Source of the DNA: Gammaproteobacteria bacterium
GTDB taxonomy: Bacteria > Pseudomonadota > Gammaproteobacteria > Ga0077536
Reading direction: 5' to 3'
DNA length: 64,000 nt
Assembly (NCBI GenBank): GCA_016191285.1
Contig: JACPPA010000013.1
Span: forward strand, 124,001-188,000
Both the position numbers and the translations under genes were made by a program. Under the pieces are notes generated by a model, which worked only from the letters and a program-made list of their open reading frames with translations, searched no databases and was not told the DNA's origin. Shown here piece by piece: positions 44,098-52,709 of the stretch (positions are counted from its first letter, which is position 1; the number at the start of each line of letters is the position of its first letter).

Positions 44098-45363
44098 GTG
44101 TCTCAATTGCGGGCGATTCGTGGAATGAACGACGTGGTGCCGCCGTTCGGCGAGCGCTGGCGCTCGCTCGAGGGTCAAATTGTCGCGCTGCTTGGCAGTT
44201 ACGGTTACCGCGAAATCCGCATGCCCTTGTTGGAGTCGACGCAGGTCTTCGCGCGCTCGATTGGCGACACCACCGACATCGTGCAAAAGGAGATGTACAC
44301 CTTCACGGATCGCAATGGCGATAGCCTGACCTTGCGTCCCGAAGGCACCGCGAGCTGTGTTAGGGCCTGTTTGGAAAACAGTCTGCTGCAAACAACTGGC
44401 CAGCGCTTGTTCTATTTAGGCCCGATGTTTCGCCACGAACGTCCACAAAAAGGACGCTATCGGCAATTTCACCAAGTGGGTGTCGAGGTGTTTGGGCTGG
44501 CCGGCCCCGAGATCGACGCGGAACTGATTTTAATGACCGCGCGGCTGTGGAAGTTATTCGGCTTGCGCGATCTGCGGCTGGAAATTAATACGCTCGGCAC
44601 GCTAGCGGAACGCGCGGCGTATCGCGCATGCCTGGTTGACTATTTCACGCCGCGACGTGACGCACTCGATGAAGAAAGCCAAACGCGACTCGATCGCAAT
44701 CCGCTGCGGATCCTCGATTCCAAAAATCCAGCGCTCGCGCCGCTGATTGCCGGCGCGCCGCGTTTAACGGACAGTCTCGGACCCGAGTCGACCGCGCATT
44801 TCGCACAGATTTGCGTCGTGCTCGAAGCGGCCAACATTGAATACACGGTTAATCCGCATTTGGTGCGCGGGCTCGACTATTACTCGCAAACTGTTTTCGA
44901 ATGGATTACGACCGAATTGGGCGCGCAAGGGACAGTCTGCGCCGGTGGCCGGTATGATGGCTTGGTGGAACTCATGGGCGGCCGGCCGACACCGGCCATT
45001 GGCTTTGCGCTGGGTCTCGAGCGCTTGCTTGAATTGATCGCGGATCAAGTGCCGGTCGTGCAAGCCGCCGCGGATGTCTACGTGATCGCGGCCGAAGCCG
45101 CGCAACGCGCCAGCGCCTTGGTGCTGGCCGAGGAACTTCGCGACGCCTTTCCTGCTCTACGTACACTATGTCATTGCGGTCCGGAAAGTATAAAGGCGCA
45201 AATGAAGCGCGCCGATCGCAGTGGCGCGCGCGTCGCGCTCATATTGGGTCCCGACGAAATACTGGAGGGCACCGTGACGATTAAATCATTGCGCGAAGCG
45301 ATTCCGCAGTCGCGGGTCGCGCGAAGCGCAATGGCAACTGCGCTCAGCGCCTTCGTGACCTAA
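44098..45363 (+). CDS. hisS: Histidyl-tRNA synthetase
   Basis: 421 residues from GTG (SQLRAIRGMNDVVPP). Class II motifs: TLRPEGTASCVRA, FRHERPQKGRYRQFHQVG, GLDYYSQTVFEW, AGGRYDGLVELMGG. ispG, usually just upstream, is absent; rodZ precedes by 24 bp. Confidence 0.96.
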   Translation: MSQLRAIRGMNDVVPPFGERWRSLEGQIVALLGSYGYREIRMPLLESTQVFARSIGDTTDIVQKEMYTFTDRNGDSLTLRPEGTASCVRACLENSLLQTTGQRLFYLGPMFRHERPQKGRYRQFHQVGVEVFGLAGPEIDAELILMTARLWKLFGLRDLRLEINTLGTLAERAAYRACLVDYFTPRRDALDEESQTRLDRNPLRILDSKNPALAPLIAGAPRLTDSLGPESTAHFAQICVVLEAANIEYTVNPHLVRGLDYYSQTVFEWITTELGAQGTVCAGGRYDGLVELMGGRPTPAIGFALGLERLLELIADQVPVVQAAADVYVIAAEAAQRASALVLAEELRDAFPALRTLCHCGPESIKAQMKRADRSGARVALILGPDEILEGTVTIKSLREAIPQSRVARSAMATALSAFVT

Positions 45364-45370
45364 AGAATCG

Positions 45371-45410
45371 CGGCGAAAGAATATTCGCCGGGCCGCGTTT
45401 GCCGCGGCCC
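45371..45410. other. Two adjacent hairpins between hisS and yfgM
   Basis: CGGCGAA-N6-TTCGCCG (45371-45390) and GGGCCGCG-N5-CGCGGCCC (45390-45410) share one base. Neither has a T-run, so they look like mRNA-processing or attenuation structures more than terminators. Confidence 0.5.
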
Positions 45411-45436
45411 TAACCATTAACTCTTAGGGGAATCGG

Positions 45437-46090
45437 GTGGAAGATTACACCTCAGAACGCGAACAGATCGATGAAATAAAAAAATGGTGGAATGCCAACG
45501 GCAAAGCCATTTTTTTCGGCTTGCTCGTCGGTTTAGGCGCCTTATTCGGTTACCGCTATTGGGATAGTGCGCAAAACGCGCGTGCGGAGAGCGCTTCGCT
45601 GAACTATCAGCAATTTCTAACGTTAGCCGCGGCGGGCCCCAGCGACGACGTCAACAAGGTGGGTCAAACCATCATCGACGGCGATGGTAATACGGTCTAT
45701 GCGCGGCTGACTGCGTTACTGTTGGCGCGGCTAGCGGTCGATGACAACAAGCTGGCGGACGCCAAGCATCATTTGCAATGGGTGATTGAACACGGCGGCG
45801 ATTCCGAACTTGTCGCGGTGGCGCGTTCGCGCTTGGCGCAGATTTTACTCACCGAGGGTCAGGCCGAGGCGGCGTGGACCGAAATCAAAAAAGTCGGCAA
45901 GCAAGGTGAGCGTGAGTTGTTTGCCGAGACCCGCGGCGACATCTTGGCGGCGCTCGGCAAAGGAGCTGAAGCACATGCCATGTACACGCTGGCGATTGCT
46001 GACGTGGAAGGTGCCGGTGGAACCGTCGAATTGCTCGAAATGAAACGCGATGCATTAGGGGTTCAAACTCACGCGGCCGCAGCCCCTTAA
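45437..46090 (+). CDS. yfgM: YfgM, SecYEG-associated TPR protein
   Basis: 217 residues from GTG with AGGGGAA upstream. YTSEREQIDEIKKWWNANGK, one membrane helix (about 28-48), then a periplasmic TPR-like domain (LAVDDNKLADAKHHLQWVIE and so on). Its place between hisS and bamB is conserved. Confidence 0.9.
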   Translation: MEDYTSEREQIDEIKKWWNANGKAIFFGLLVGLGALFGYRYWDSAQNARAESASLNYQQFLTLAAAGPSDDVNKVGQTIIDGDGNTVYARLTALLLARLAVDDNKLADAKHHLQWVIEHGGDSELVAVARSRLAQILLTEGQAEAAWTEIKKVGKQGERELFAETRGDILAALGKGAEAHAMYTLAIADVEGAGGTVELLEMKRDALGVQTHAAAAP

Positions 46091-46093
46091 TTT

Positions 46094-47296
46094 ATGAAGC
46101 GCAAGTTAATCCTCGCGTTATCGCTCGCCGTGTTGGCCGGCGCGCTTTGCGGCTGTGCTAAACAGGTTACAAAAATTAAGGACACCACGGTGGGGTGGTT
46201 CAGCAAGGACAAAGAAAAAGAACTCACCAAACCCACTGAGCTCGACGATAAATTTAAGCCTTCGATCACCGTCGAGGAGTTATGGTCGGAACGCCCGGCG
46301 AAAGGCGCCGACGAATTATATTTAAAGTTATTGCCAGTGACCGAAGGCACTGCCATCTTCACTGCGGATCGCGACGGTCGCGTCGTCGCGCTCAATGAGA
46401 GCGATGGCAAGGAACTGTGGGCGGAGCGCGATAAGACCCGCAAGATCTCCGGCGGGCCAGGGGTCGGCGAAGGCCGAGTGTACGTTGGCACGTCGGATGC
46501 CGAAGTGGTGGCGCGCGATGCCAAAAACGGCAAAAAACTGTGGGTGGCGCGCGTTTCGAGTGAAGTCCTCGCGCCGCCGCGCGCCGCCGAAGGTGTAGTG
46601 GTCGTGCGTACCGGCGACGGCAAAATTTATGCGCTGGCGGCGGATACCGGGATCGAGAAGTGGGTATACGATCGCTCGATTCCAGTCTTGACCTTGCGCG
46701 GTACCGCGGCGCCGGCCATTCGCAATGGTTTGGTGGTCGCTGGCTTCGACAACGGTCGCTTGGTGGCGCTCGATCTCAAAGACGGCAAACAGGTGTGGGA
46801 AACGCAGGTCGCGCAACCGAGCGGACGCTCGGATCTCGAGCGCCTGGTCGATCTCGATGGCGAACCCATGATCAAGGATGACACGGTGTATATCGGCAGC
46901 TTTCAAGGACGCGTGGCGGCGATCTCGATGGCGGATGGTAGCCTCGAATGGAACCGCGACCTGTCGACTTATGATGACCTTGCCGTCGATGACGACCGCG
47001 TCTATATCACCGATGAGCACAGCGTGGTGTGGGCGCTCAAGCGCAGCGATGGCAGCGCGGTGTGGCGCCAGAAAGACTTCAAGTTCCGCCAACTCACTGG
47101 CCCGACACGGATCGGCAATTTTGTCGTGGTGGGCGATTTCGAGGGCTATCTGCATTGGCTCGATGCCACCACCGGCAAGGTAATGGCGCGCGAGCGGATC
47201 GATAAGGACCGCATCCTAACCCCGCCGCTCGATCTCGACGGGGCGCTCCTCGGCTACAGTTCGTCCGGCAAGATCGCCGTCTACCGTGTTAAGTAG
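46094..47296 (+). CDS. bamB: BamB, outer membrane beta-barrel assembly lipoprotein
   Basis: 400 residues. Lipoprotein signal LSLAVLAGALCGC. Eight PQQ-like propeller blades with repeated RVVALNESDGKELW-type segments (KIYALAADTGIEKW, RLVALDLKDGKQVW, VVWALKRSDGSAVW). Works with BamA in the outer membrane. Followed by der after 6 bp. Confidence 0.94.
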   Translation: MKRKLILALSLAVLAGALCGCAKQVTKIKDTTVGWFSKDKEKELTKPTELDDKFKPSITVEELWSERPAKGADELYLKLLPVTEGTAIFTADRDGRVVALNESDGKELWAERDKTRKISGGPGVGEGRVYVGTSDAEVVARDAKNGKKLWVARVSSEVLAPPRAAEGVVVVRTGDGKIYALAADTGIEKWVYDRSIPVLTLRGTAAPAIRNGLVVAGFDNGRLVALDLKDGKQVWETQVAQPSGRSDLERLVDLDGEPMIKDDTVYIGSFQGRVAAISMADGSLEWNRDLSTYDDLAVDDDRVYITDEHSVVWALKRSDGSAVWRQKDFKFRQLTGPTRIGNFVVVGDFEGYLHWLDATTGKVMARERIDKDRILTPPLDLDGALLGYSSSGKIAVYRVK

Positions 47297-47302
47297 TGAC
47301 CC

Positions 47303-48712
47303 ATGACGCTCGACATCCGGCGCGAGGCGAAACCCGCGCTCGCGATCGTGGGGCGTCCCAATGTGGGGAAGTCCACGCTTTTTAATCGCCTCACACGATC
47401 ACGCGATGCTTTAGTAGCCGACATTCCCGGCGTTACGCGTGATGTGAAAGTTGGCCTTGGCCGCCTCGGTTCGGCGAGCTATCTCGTCGTCGACACCGGT
47501 GGCATCGCGGATAACGCTGACTTGCTGGCGGATCAGATCGCGAGCCAAGCCTTGGCCGCGATCGAAGACTGCGCGGCCGCCTTGTTCCTCGTCGACATGC
47601 GCGCGGGTTTATCGGCCGCGGACGAACAACTCGCGCGCCAACTGCGCAAGACTGGTAAGCCGATCTTCATCGCCGCCAATAAAGCCGAGGGGACCGACGC
47701 GGCCGATGCAACGGCCGAGTTTGCACGCTTAGGACTGGGACAGGTCTACGCCATTTCAGCCGCGCACGGCGTTGGCGTCGGCCATTTGATCGATGCCATC
47801 ACCGCGCCGTGGATTACCGAGAGCGAGGCCGCGCCGGAGCGCGACACCAGCGTGCGCGTTGCTATCTGCGGGCGACCGAATGTGGGCAAATCAACGCTGG
47901 TCAATCGGATGCTGGGCGAGAACCGCATGATCACCAGCGATTTAGCGGGCACCACGCACGACAGTGTCGCCATTCCGATGGAGCGTCATGGTCGAGCGTA
48001 CACCGTGATCGACACCGCTGGCCTGCGCCGTAAGGGCCGGGTCAGCGACGTCATCGAAAAATTTAGCGCGATTAAAGCCCTGCAGGCGATCGATCTCGCG
48101 CAAGTCGTGGTCGCCGTGCTCGATGCGCGAGATGGTATCAGCGAACAGGATCTCACTGTGCTCGGCGCCGTAATTGAGTGTGGTCGTTCGCTGATAATCG
48201 CGGTGAATAAATGGGATGGCCTGAGCGCCGAAACGCGGGATGAGATGCGGCGCGATTTGGATCGGCGGCTCGATTTCTGCGACTTCGCCGAAGTGTGTTT
48301 TATTTCAGCCTTGCATGGGACCGGGGTTGGCGAACTCTTCGGCATTATCGACGCGGCCTATACTTCGGCTCACGTCGACGTTCCGACGCGAGTCCTGACC
48401 GACATCCTCGAGACCGCGCTCGAGCGCCACAATCCGCCGCTGGTGCGCGGACGCCGGATAAAACTTCGCTACGCGCACTTCGGCGGCAAAAATCCCCCGA
48501 CCGTCATCATCCACGGCACCCAAACCGACGAAGTGCCGGATTCATATCGCCGCTATTTGGCGAACTTTTTCCGGAACGCTTTAAAACTCGTCGGCACGCC
48601 GGTCCGTATCGATTTCAAATACGGCGAAAATCCCTTCGAAGGCCGTCGCAACCCCCTCACCCGCCGCCAAGTTCAGAAGCGTCGCCGCCTGATGCGGCAT
48701 ACCAAAGGATAG
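47303..48712 (+). CDS. der: Der (EngA), double GTPase for 50S ribosome assembly
   Basis: 469 residues. Two G domains: GRPNVGKST at about 14-22 and again at about 191-199, DTGG and DTAG switch II motifs, NKAEG and NKWDG specificity motifs. A C-terminal KH-like domain ends in a Arg/Lys-rich tail. The block ends here. Confidence 0.96.
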   Translation: MTLDIRREAKPALAIVGRPNVGKSTLFNRLTRSRDALVADIPGVTRDVKVGLGRLGSASYLVVDTGGIADNADLLADQIASQALAAIEDCAAALFLVDMRAGLSAADEQLARQLRKTGKPIFIAANKAEGTDAADATAEFARLGLGQVYAISAAHGVGVGHLIDAITAPWITESEAAPERDTSVRVAICGRPNVGKSTLVNRMLGENRMITSDLAGTTHDSVAIPMERHGRAYTVIDTAGLRRKGRVSDVIEKFSAIKALQAIDLAQVVVAVLDARDGISEQDLTVLGAVIECGRSLIIAVNKWDGLSAETRDEMRRDLDRRLDFCDFAEVCFISALHGTGVGELFGIIDAAYTSAHVDVPTRVLTDILETALERHNPPLVRGRRIKLRYAHFGGKNPPTVIIHGTQTDEVPDSYRRYLANFFRNALKLVGTPVRIDFKYGENPFEGRRNPLTRRQVQKRRRLMRHTKG

Positions 48713-48836
48713 GCGTATTCGATTTGCGATGGAGCTATGAGTAAAACGGGATTATGCTTTCCGCCAACGGCTGGTCCACGGGCGATGCCCGGGCCAATCA
48801 GCGAACCAACTCCAACGCAACTTTAGGGAGATCTCC

Positions 48837-49532
48837 ATGGCCAAGCTAAACGGTGTCCACCACGTCGCTTTCATGACCGCCGATGTCAAAAGCCAAATTG
48901 ATTTTTTTTCCGATGTGCTCGGTATGAAGCTGACAGCGTTGTACTGGATGCACAATGTGGACGGCTACTTTCATGCGTTCATGGAATTGAATCCGAGCTG
49001 CTCCGTGGCTTTTGTGTTCGCGCCCGCCGTTAAAGATATTCCAGTGAAGTTCGGCGTCTCGCACGCTGGCAACCCCGTAAAGCCCTGCGCGCCGGGCGCG
49101 ATGCAACACATTGCATTTAATGTGGACACTGACGAAGAGCTATTGGCGATGCGCGATCGCATCCGCGCCAAAGGCGTACGCGTGCTCGGCCCATTGGACC
49201 ATGGCTTCTGCAAATCCATCTACTTCGGTGGCCCGGAAAATTTGGTGTTGGAAGTTTCGACGTCACGCGCCGCGATCAATGCCGAAGCGTGGATCGATCC
49301 GGAAGTTGTCAAACTAAATGGGATTTCAGCGGAAGAATTGGCGCGTTATAAAAATCCAGCGCCGTTCCACCATGTTGGCTCACCGGTGGCCCAACCGCTG
49401 GCCAATACCGGTCGACCCGAATACACCCAAATGGACGAAGCCTTCGGCGGCGCCTTCAATCTACCGGACGATTTCGTCACCCGCGAATTGAGCGAAAGCA
49501 CACCGCCGGTGAAGGTCGCTTCCGCGGCATAA
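48837..49532 (+). CDS. VOC-superfamily (glyoxalase/dioxygenase-like) protein
   Basis: 231 residues, with GGGAGATCTCC before the ATG. LNGVHHVAFMTADVKSQIDFFSDVLGMKLT, MQHIAFNVDTDEELLAMRDRIRAKGVRVLG and GGPENLVLEVSTS form one VOC module with likely metal His and Glu. The roughly 80 C-terminal residues do not match VOC and are Pro-rich. Function is not readable: dioxygenase, isomerase or resistance-like are all possible. It stands alone after der. Confidence 0.8.
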   Translation: MAKLNGVHHVAFMTADVKSQIDFFSDVLGMKLTALYWMHNVDGYFHAFMELNPSCSVAFVFAPAVKDIPVKFGVSHAGNPVKPCAPGAMQHIAFNVDTDEELLAMRDRIRAKGVRVLGPLDHGFCKSIYFGGPENLVLEVSTSRAAINAEAWIDPEVVKLNGISAEELARYKNPAPFHHVGSPVAQPLANTGRPEYTQMDEAFGGAFNLPDDFVTRELSESTPPVKVASAA

Positions 49533-49537
49533 ATTCT

Positions 49538-50014
49538 CTAAGGAATCTCTGCCTTTTGCCGAGAGTCCCTAAGTTTTTGTGGGAGCCGCTTTGAGCTTCG
49601 AATCTTTGTTGAGACGACGTTTGCTTCAAGCCGCATTCTCTTGAGTCCGAGAACAATCACCGCAAAGCCGGCGCATAAGCCTGCAGAGGTAGCTAACTCA
49701 TTCGGGGACGGCGGCACGATGAACATGAAGCCCTTACCCTTGATAAGCGACGAAAAACTCGAGACACAAAACGGCATGGCAAATAGCCGGAATAGTTGCC
49801 ACCGATCCGATACGGCGTGACCACCATTGCCAACGCTAAGAACCAAGGCCACTCCAATGAAGACGCTGATTCCGATGGAGTTCGCCCAGAGACTCGGCGA
49901 TGGATCGAAGTGATGGGCTACGGTACTCAGATACCAGATGAGATAACACCAAAGCACGATTTTACCGGTGGACAGCACAGCAAAGTACCCGATGATGCGC
50001 GTGATCGGTGACAT
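49538..50014 (-). CDS. Small integral membrane protein, unknown function
   Basis: 158 residues from the ATG at 50014 (a start five codons upstream is possible). Four hydrophobic segments (about 6-28, 46-64, 76-90, 110-128) with HHFDPSPSLWANSIGIS between the first two. The last about 25 residues (KIRSSKRLPQ...) are encoded within a GTGGGAGC-family half-repeat, so the C-terminus is probably younger sequence captured by repeat insertion. I do not recognise a named family. Confidence 0.6.
   Translation of the reverse strand: MSPITRIIGYFAVLSTGKIVLWCYLIWYLSTVAHHFDPSPSLWANSIGISVFIGVALVLSVGNGGHAVSDRWQLFRLFAMPFCVSSFSSLIKGKGFMFIVPPSPNELATSAGLCAGFAVIVLGLKRMRLEANVVSTKIRSSKRLPQKLRDSRQKAEIP
49579..49604. 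repeat. GTGGGAGC-family half-unit
   Basis: GTGGGAGCCGCTTTGAGCTT plus CGAATC is the reversed right arm of the short-form unit (3211-3235). It lies inside the 3' end of the membrane-protein gene. Confidence 0.7.
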
Positions 50015-50539
50015 GTCCCAAGCGCCCAATTTTTAAGTAGACGATAGTATCGTGGCCTATCGCCAAAATCTAATTCCAGCGCGTATTTGATCCGCTGCTT
50101 GCGGAACACGCGGAGTATTAGCCGCATCGTCTGCAAGCACGAGGATTTCACTGACACTGGGTATTTCGAACGTGACATCGCCTTCTTTAGCGCTTCTTGC
50201 GGCAACTGAGTGATTAAAATGACTGCCTCTTTTGAATCGAGCGGGTGAGGGGTTCAGGAGATCGAGAAAGACCCACGAGAATAAAATCCATCGGACAAGA
50301 ATGGCACTTAACTTAAGCCAATTTTATCGTCACCCCGTGCTCCGAGCACTAAGTCCAGTGAAAAATGAATCCATTATTTGACTGGATTCCTCCCAGCAAA
50401 AGCCGGGATTTCGCCGGCATGACGAAGGGTCAAGATTGCGCATCTTTCCCGGCATTTCAGCTTAAGTAAGCGCCATTGCTATCGCACAAATGTTGCTACG
50501 CTCACCATAGCCTCAAATTCCGTTCAATCGAAATCGGCG
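50015..50539. other. 525-bp gap with dispersed repeat
   Basis: 50355-50472 is the inverted copy of the 120-bp repeat. A 66-codon basic open frame (50205 leftward to about 50010) overlaps the start of the membrane-protein gene; it has no recognisable family and is not called. Nothing else is seen. Confidence 0.6.
50355..50472 (-). repeat. About 120-bp dispersed repeat, copy 2 (inverted)
   Basis: Begins CCAGTGAAAAATGAAT and ends in GCATTTCAGCTTAAGTAAGC. The complement aligns with 21636-21754 nearly end to end, differing at roughly one base in eight by eye. Confidence 0.8.
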
Positions 50540-51655
50540 CTAAGCCGCGAGATCCGCGCGATGCACCCACGCACGCAATTGATTGTGTTTCGGCCGCATC
50601 TCGACCCAATGCGCGGTCTCGTGATTCCACACCGGCGGTTGTGAATAAAGCTTGCACAGTGCTTCACTGGTGATGGGTTCCTGCGCACTAATAAGTTTGC
50701 GCAATTCGCTCAGCAAAAACTGCGCGCGTTGCTGACTATTGCGCTGTAGTTTGGTGTGGAACCAGCCGCCCGGCGGAGCCGACCTCAATTGCGGTTTGTT
50801 GCGACCCACGGCCGAACTAGCGTTGTGATAGTGATTGGTCTGCACGAGCACGCCGGCTTTGTCAGCCCAGCGAATCTCCGGCGGACCCGCTACATCCCAA
50901 CCCAGCACACAGGCTTCGCCGCGATTGACGCCACAGACCGTGATGAAACACGGCGCACCTGGCCGTTCGCGACTTAGCAATTCCACTGCGTCGCTAAAAT
51001 CGTGAACGGATAAGTCTTCAAAGAATCGTCGCAGCATCAACGTCGGGTCAGGTTTACACCGCCCTGCCAATCCCGGCGACGGCGCAAAATTCAGCACCAC
51101 CGATACCCCTTCGCGCACGCCGGTTAGAATGCCGAGCATCCCCATCATGCCTGCCGAGCTGCCATGGGTTTCGCCGCGCGGTCCGCGCAAATCGAAAATT
51201 CGGGTGGTGCGGCCGATCGCTTCCGCCGCTGGCCAATCGAGACTCCGAAAGCACACCATTTCTTGGGCAACGTGATCCCACAATGAAATCGTGCTGCAAC
51301 CACCGGTGTACGGACTGGCATGCGTCCATGAATATTGGCGTTGAAGGAATGCGCATTGCGCCGGACTCAAGAGTCCGTCCGATTGCTCGGCGAACCAATC
51401 ACTGTCGGCGGAGTATTGCCCCCAGTGACGATAGACCAAGCGATAGGCAAGGCTCGCGAGCGGTTGCGTGATAACGCCGCGGCCACCGCCAAAAGCAAGT
51501 TGCCGCATGACCGAACAGACTTCGCCAAAACTTGCCGCTTCCTCGCGCAATGCATCGCCCCAGCGCTGCGCAGCGTCGCGCGCAAATAAATGCACCGGCA
51601 CGCGTTTTGTCACTTCGTGGAACTGCGGATCGCAGTGATGCGTGCGTGAGAGCAT
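50540..51655 (-). CDS. Acid-ceramidase/NAAA-like Ntn hydrolase
   Basis: 371 residues. YTGGCSTISLW presents Cys120 as a candidate N-terminal nucleophile after autocleavage, followed by VCFRSLDWP, the Arg-x-x-Asp motif typical of acid ceramidase and choloylglycine-hydrolase-like enzymes. Later QTNHYHN and GVNRGEACVLGWD fit the fold. Acid-ceramidase relatives split N-acyl amides; the substrate here is unknown. No signal peptide is evident. The N-terminal about 119 residues could be the small subunit released on maturation. Confidence 0.7.
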   Translation of the reverse strand: MLSRTHHCDPQFHEVTKRVPVHLFARDAAQRWGDALREEAASFGEVCSVMRQLAFGGGRGVITQPLASLAYRLVYRHWGQYSADSDWFAEQSDGLLSPAQCAFLQRQYSWTHASPYTGGCSTISLWDHVAQEMVCFRSLDWPAAEAIGRTTRIFDLRGPRGETHGSSAGMMGMLGILTGVREGVSVVLNFAPSPGLAGRCKPDPTLMLRRFFEDLSVHDFSDAVELLSRERPGAPCFITVCGVNRGEACVLGWDVAGPPEIRWADKAGVLVQTNHYHNASSAVGRNKPQLRSAPPGGWFHTKLQRNSQQRAQFLLSELRKLISAQEPITSEALCKLYSQPPVWNHETAHWVEMRPKHNQLRAWVHRADLAA

Positions 51656-52001
51656 CGTAACTCTACTATCGCGGGCCGAGAACTGGCGTTTGAAGCGTAG
51701 CGAATGCAGGGGGCAGAGCGCAATAGTCTAGATCGCGACCGACCTCAGCATCAGTTGTTAGAACCCATCTCAAAAATCATTGTGGGGTGTCCGGTAATGA
51801 ACCGTCCTATATCGACGCGCTGCTGTTGTGGGAGCGGCTTTAGCCGCGAATGGGCCATTTTCAGCACGATTCGAAGCTCAAGTTGGCTCCCACAAAGCGC
51901 AGCCAGCAGCGTGCGAATCATGCAGGTTCGGTGTGGGACAGTGCACTAGCTAATTCAGCGACAGGAATCATGCGTATCGTTGTTTACCTATGCAGGGCGA
52001 C
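51656..52001. other. 346-bp gap with one repeat unit
   Basis: Contains the GTGGGAGC-family short form at 51828-51893. No gene or RNA seen otherwise. Confidence 0.6.
51828..51893. repeat. GTGGGAGC-family repeat, short form
   Basis: GTGGGAGCGGCTTTAGCCGC ... ATTCGAAGCTCAAGTTGGCT and CCCAC; matches the units at 3173 and 22871 with changes in the right arm. Confidence 0.85.
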
Positions 52002-52646
52002 CTAATGCCTTACAAAATTCGCCGCCGCCGGAAAGCCCGACGTCACCCGCTGCAACACGTGGCGCGCATGTGCGCTGCCAAACCTGATGCATAGGTCGTG
52101 GGCATTGAGGGGATCGATGCAGGAATTTTCTTGCTGCAGCTCGCGCAGCGTGTGCAGTACATCCAAGAGCGGAACGAAATGATCCGCCATGGCCACCACG
52201 ATCGATCGCGTAGTCGGATCGGGGGCTTGGGCGCCTTGTTCACGATAGGCATTGGCGCCGACCTGTACTAAATAAGCTAGCGGGATCCCCTTGCGAATGG
52301 CGTACTCGGGAAAAAGCCCGGCAAACAGTAGACATTGGTCGCCGACAGTGGCGGCCGTGGGTGACGAAGCCGACCGCGCGGCGAGTCGTTCGAAGAACGA
52401 CACGGTATCGGTAACGCTATTGGCGCTGGGTTGCCCCAACGTGCCATAAAGTAAGCGCACTAAATATTGTTCAATGCCGGCGGGCAGAAAAATATGCGCG
52501 CGGTGCTGTGCAGTGGTGAGCAATGCCCGCCATCCGGCAACCTCGACCACCAGCAAGTCCATCGACTGCTGGGGGAATTCATTTGTTTTCATGATTCGAA
52601 TAGCGACCGCACCCAACACCGCTTGAGTCGATTCAGGGTGCTCCAT
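52002..52646 (-). CDS. Conserved hypothetical protein, divergent from glyQ
   Basis: 214 residues, mostly helical. The segment VGDQCLLFAGLFPEYAIRKGIPLAYLVQVGANAYRE seems to belong to an uncharacterised proteobacterial family, but I cannot name it. No signal peptide or membrane helix. It shares its upstream region with glyQ (63 bp). Confidence 0.7.
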   Translation of the reverse strand: MEHPESTQAVLGAVAIRIMKTNEFPQQSMDLLVVEVAGWRALLTTAQHRAHIFLPAGIEQYLVRLLYGTLGQPSANSVTDTVSFFERLAARSASSPTAATVGDQCLLFAGLFPEYAIRKGIPLAYLVQVGANAYREQGAQAPDPTTRSIVVAMADHFVPLLDVLHTLRELQQENSCIDPLNAHDLCIRFGSAHARHVLQRVTSGFPAAANFVRH

Positions 52647-52674
52647 AGGCAGTGGATGGGGTAGCCGTTATACT
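52646..52674 (+). promoter_or_regulatory. Probable glyQ promoter
   Basis: -35-like TAGGCA (52646-52651) and -10 TATACT (52669-52674), 17 bp apart, about 36 bp before the glyQ ATG. The -35 matches TTGACA at only 4 of 6 positions. Confidence 0.5.
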
Positions 52675-52709
52675 GCGGCGCCGGCGCTCATTCACGAAGC
52701 AACATCCGC

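Noticed and set aside
49927-50205. 92-codon leftward frame with a basic N-terminus
   Set aside because: Possibly real for its first 66 codons, but it overlaps the membrane-protein start and has no recognised family or ribosome site.
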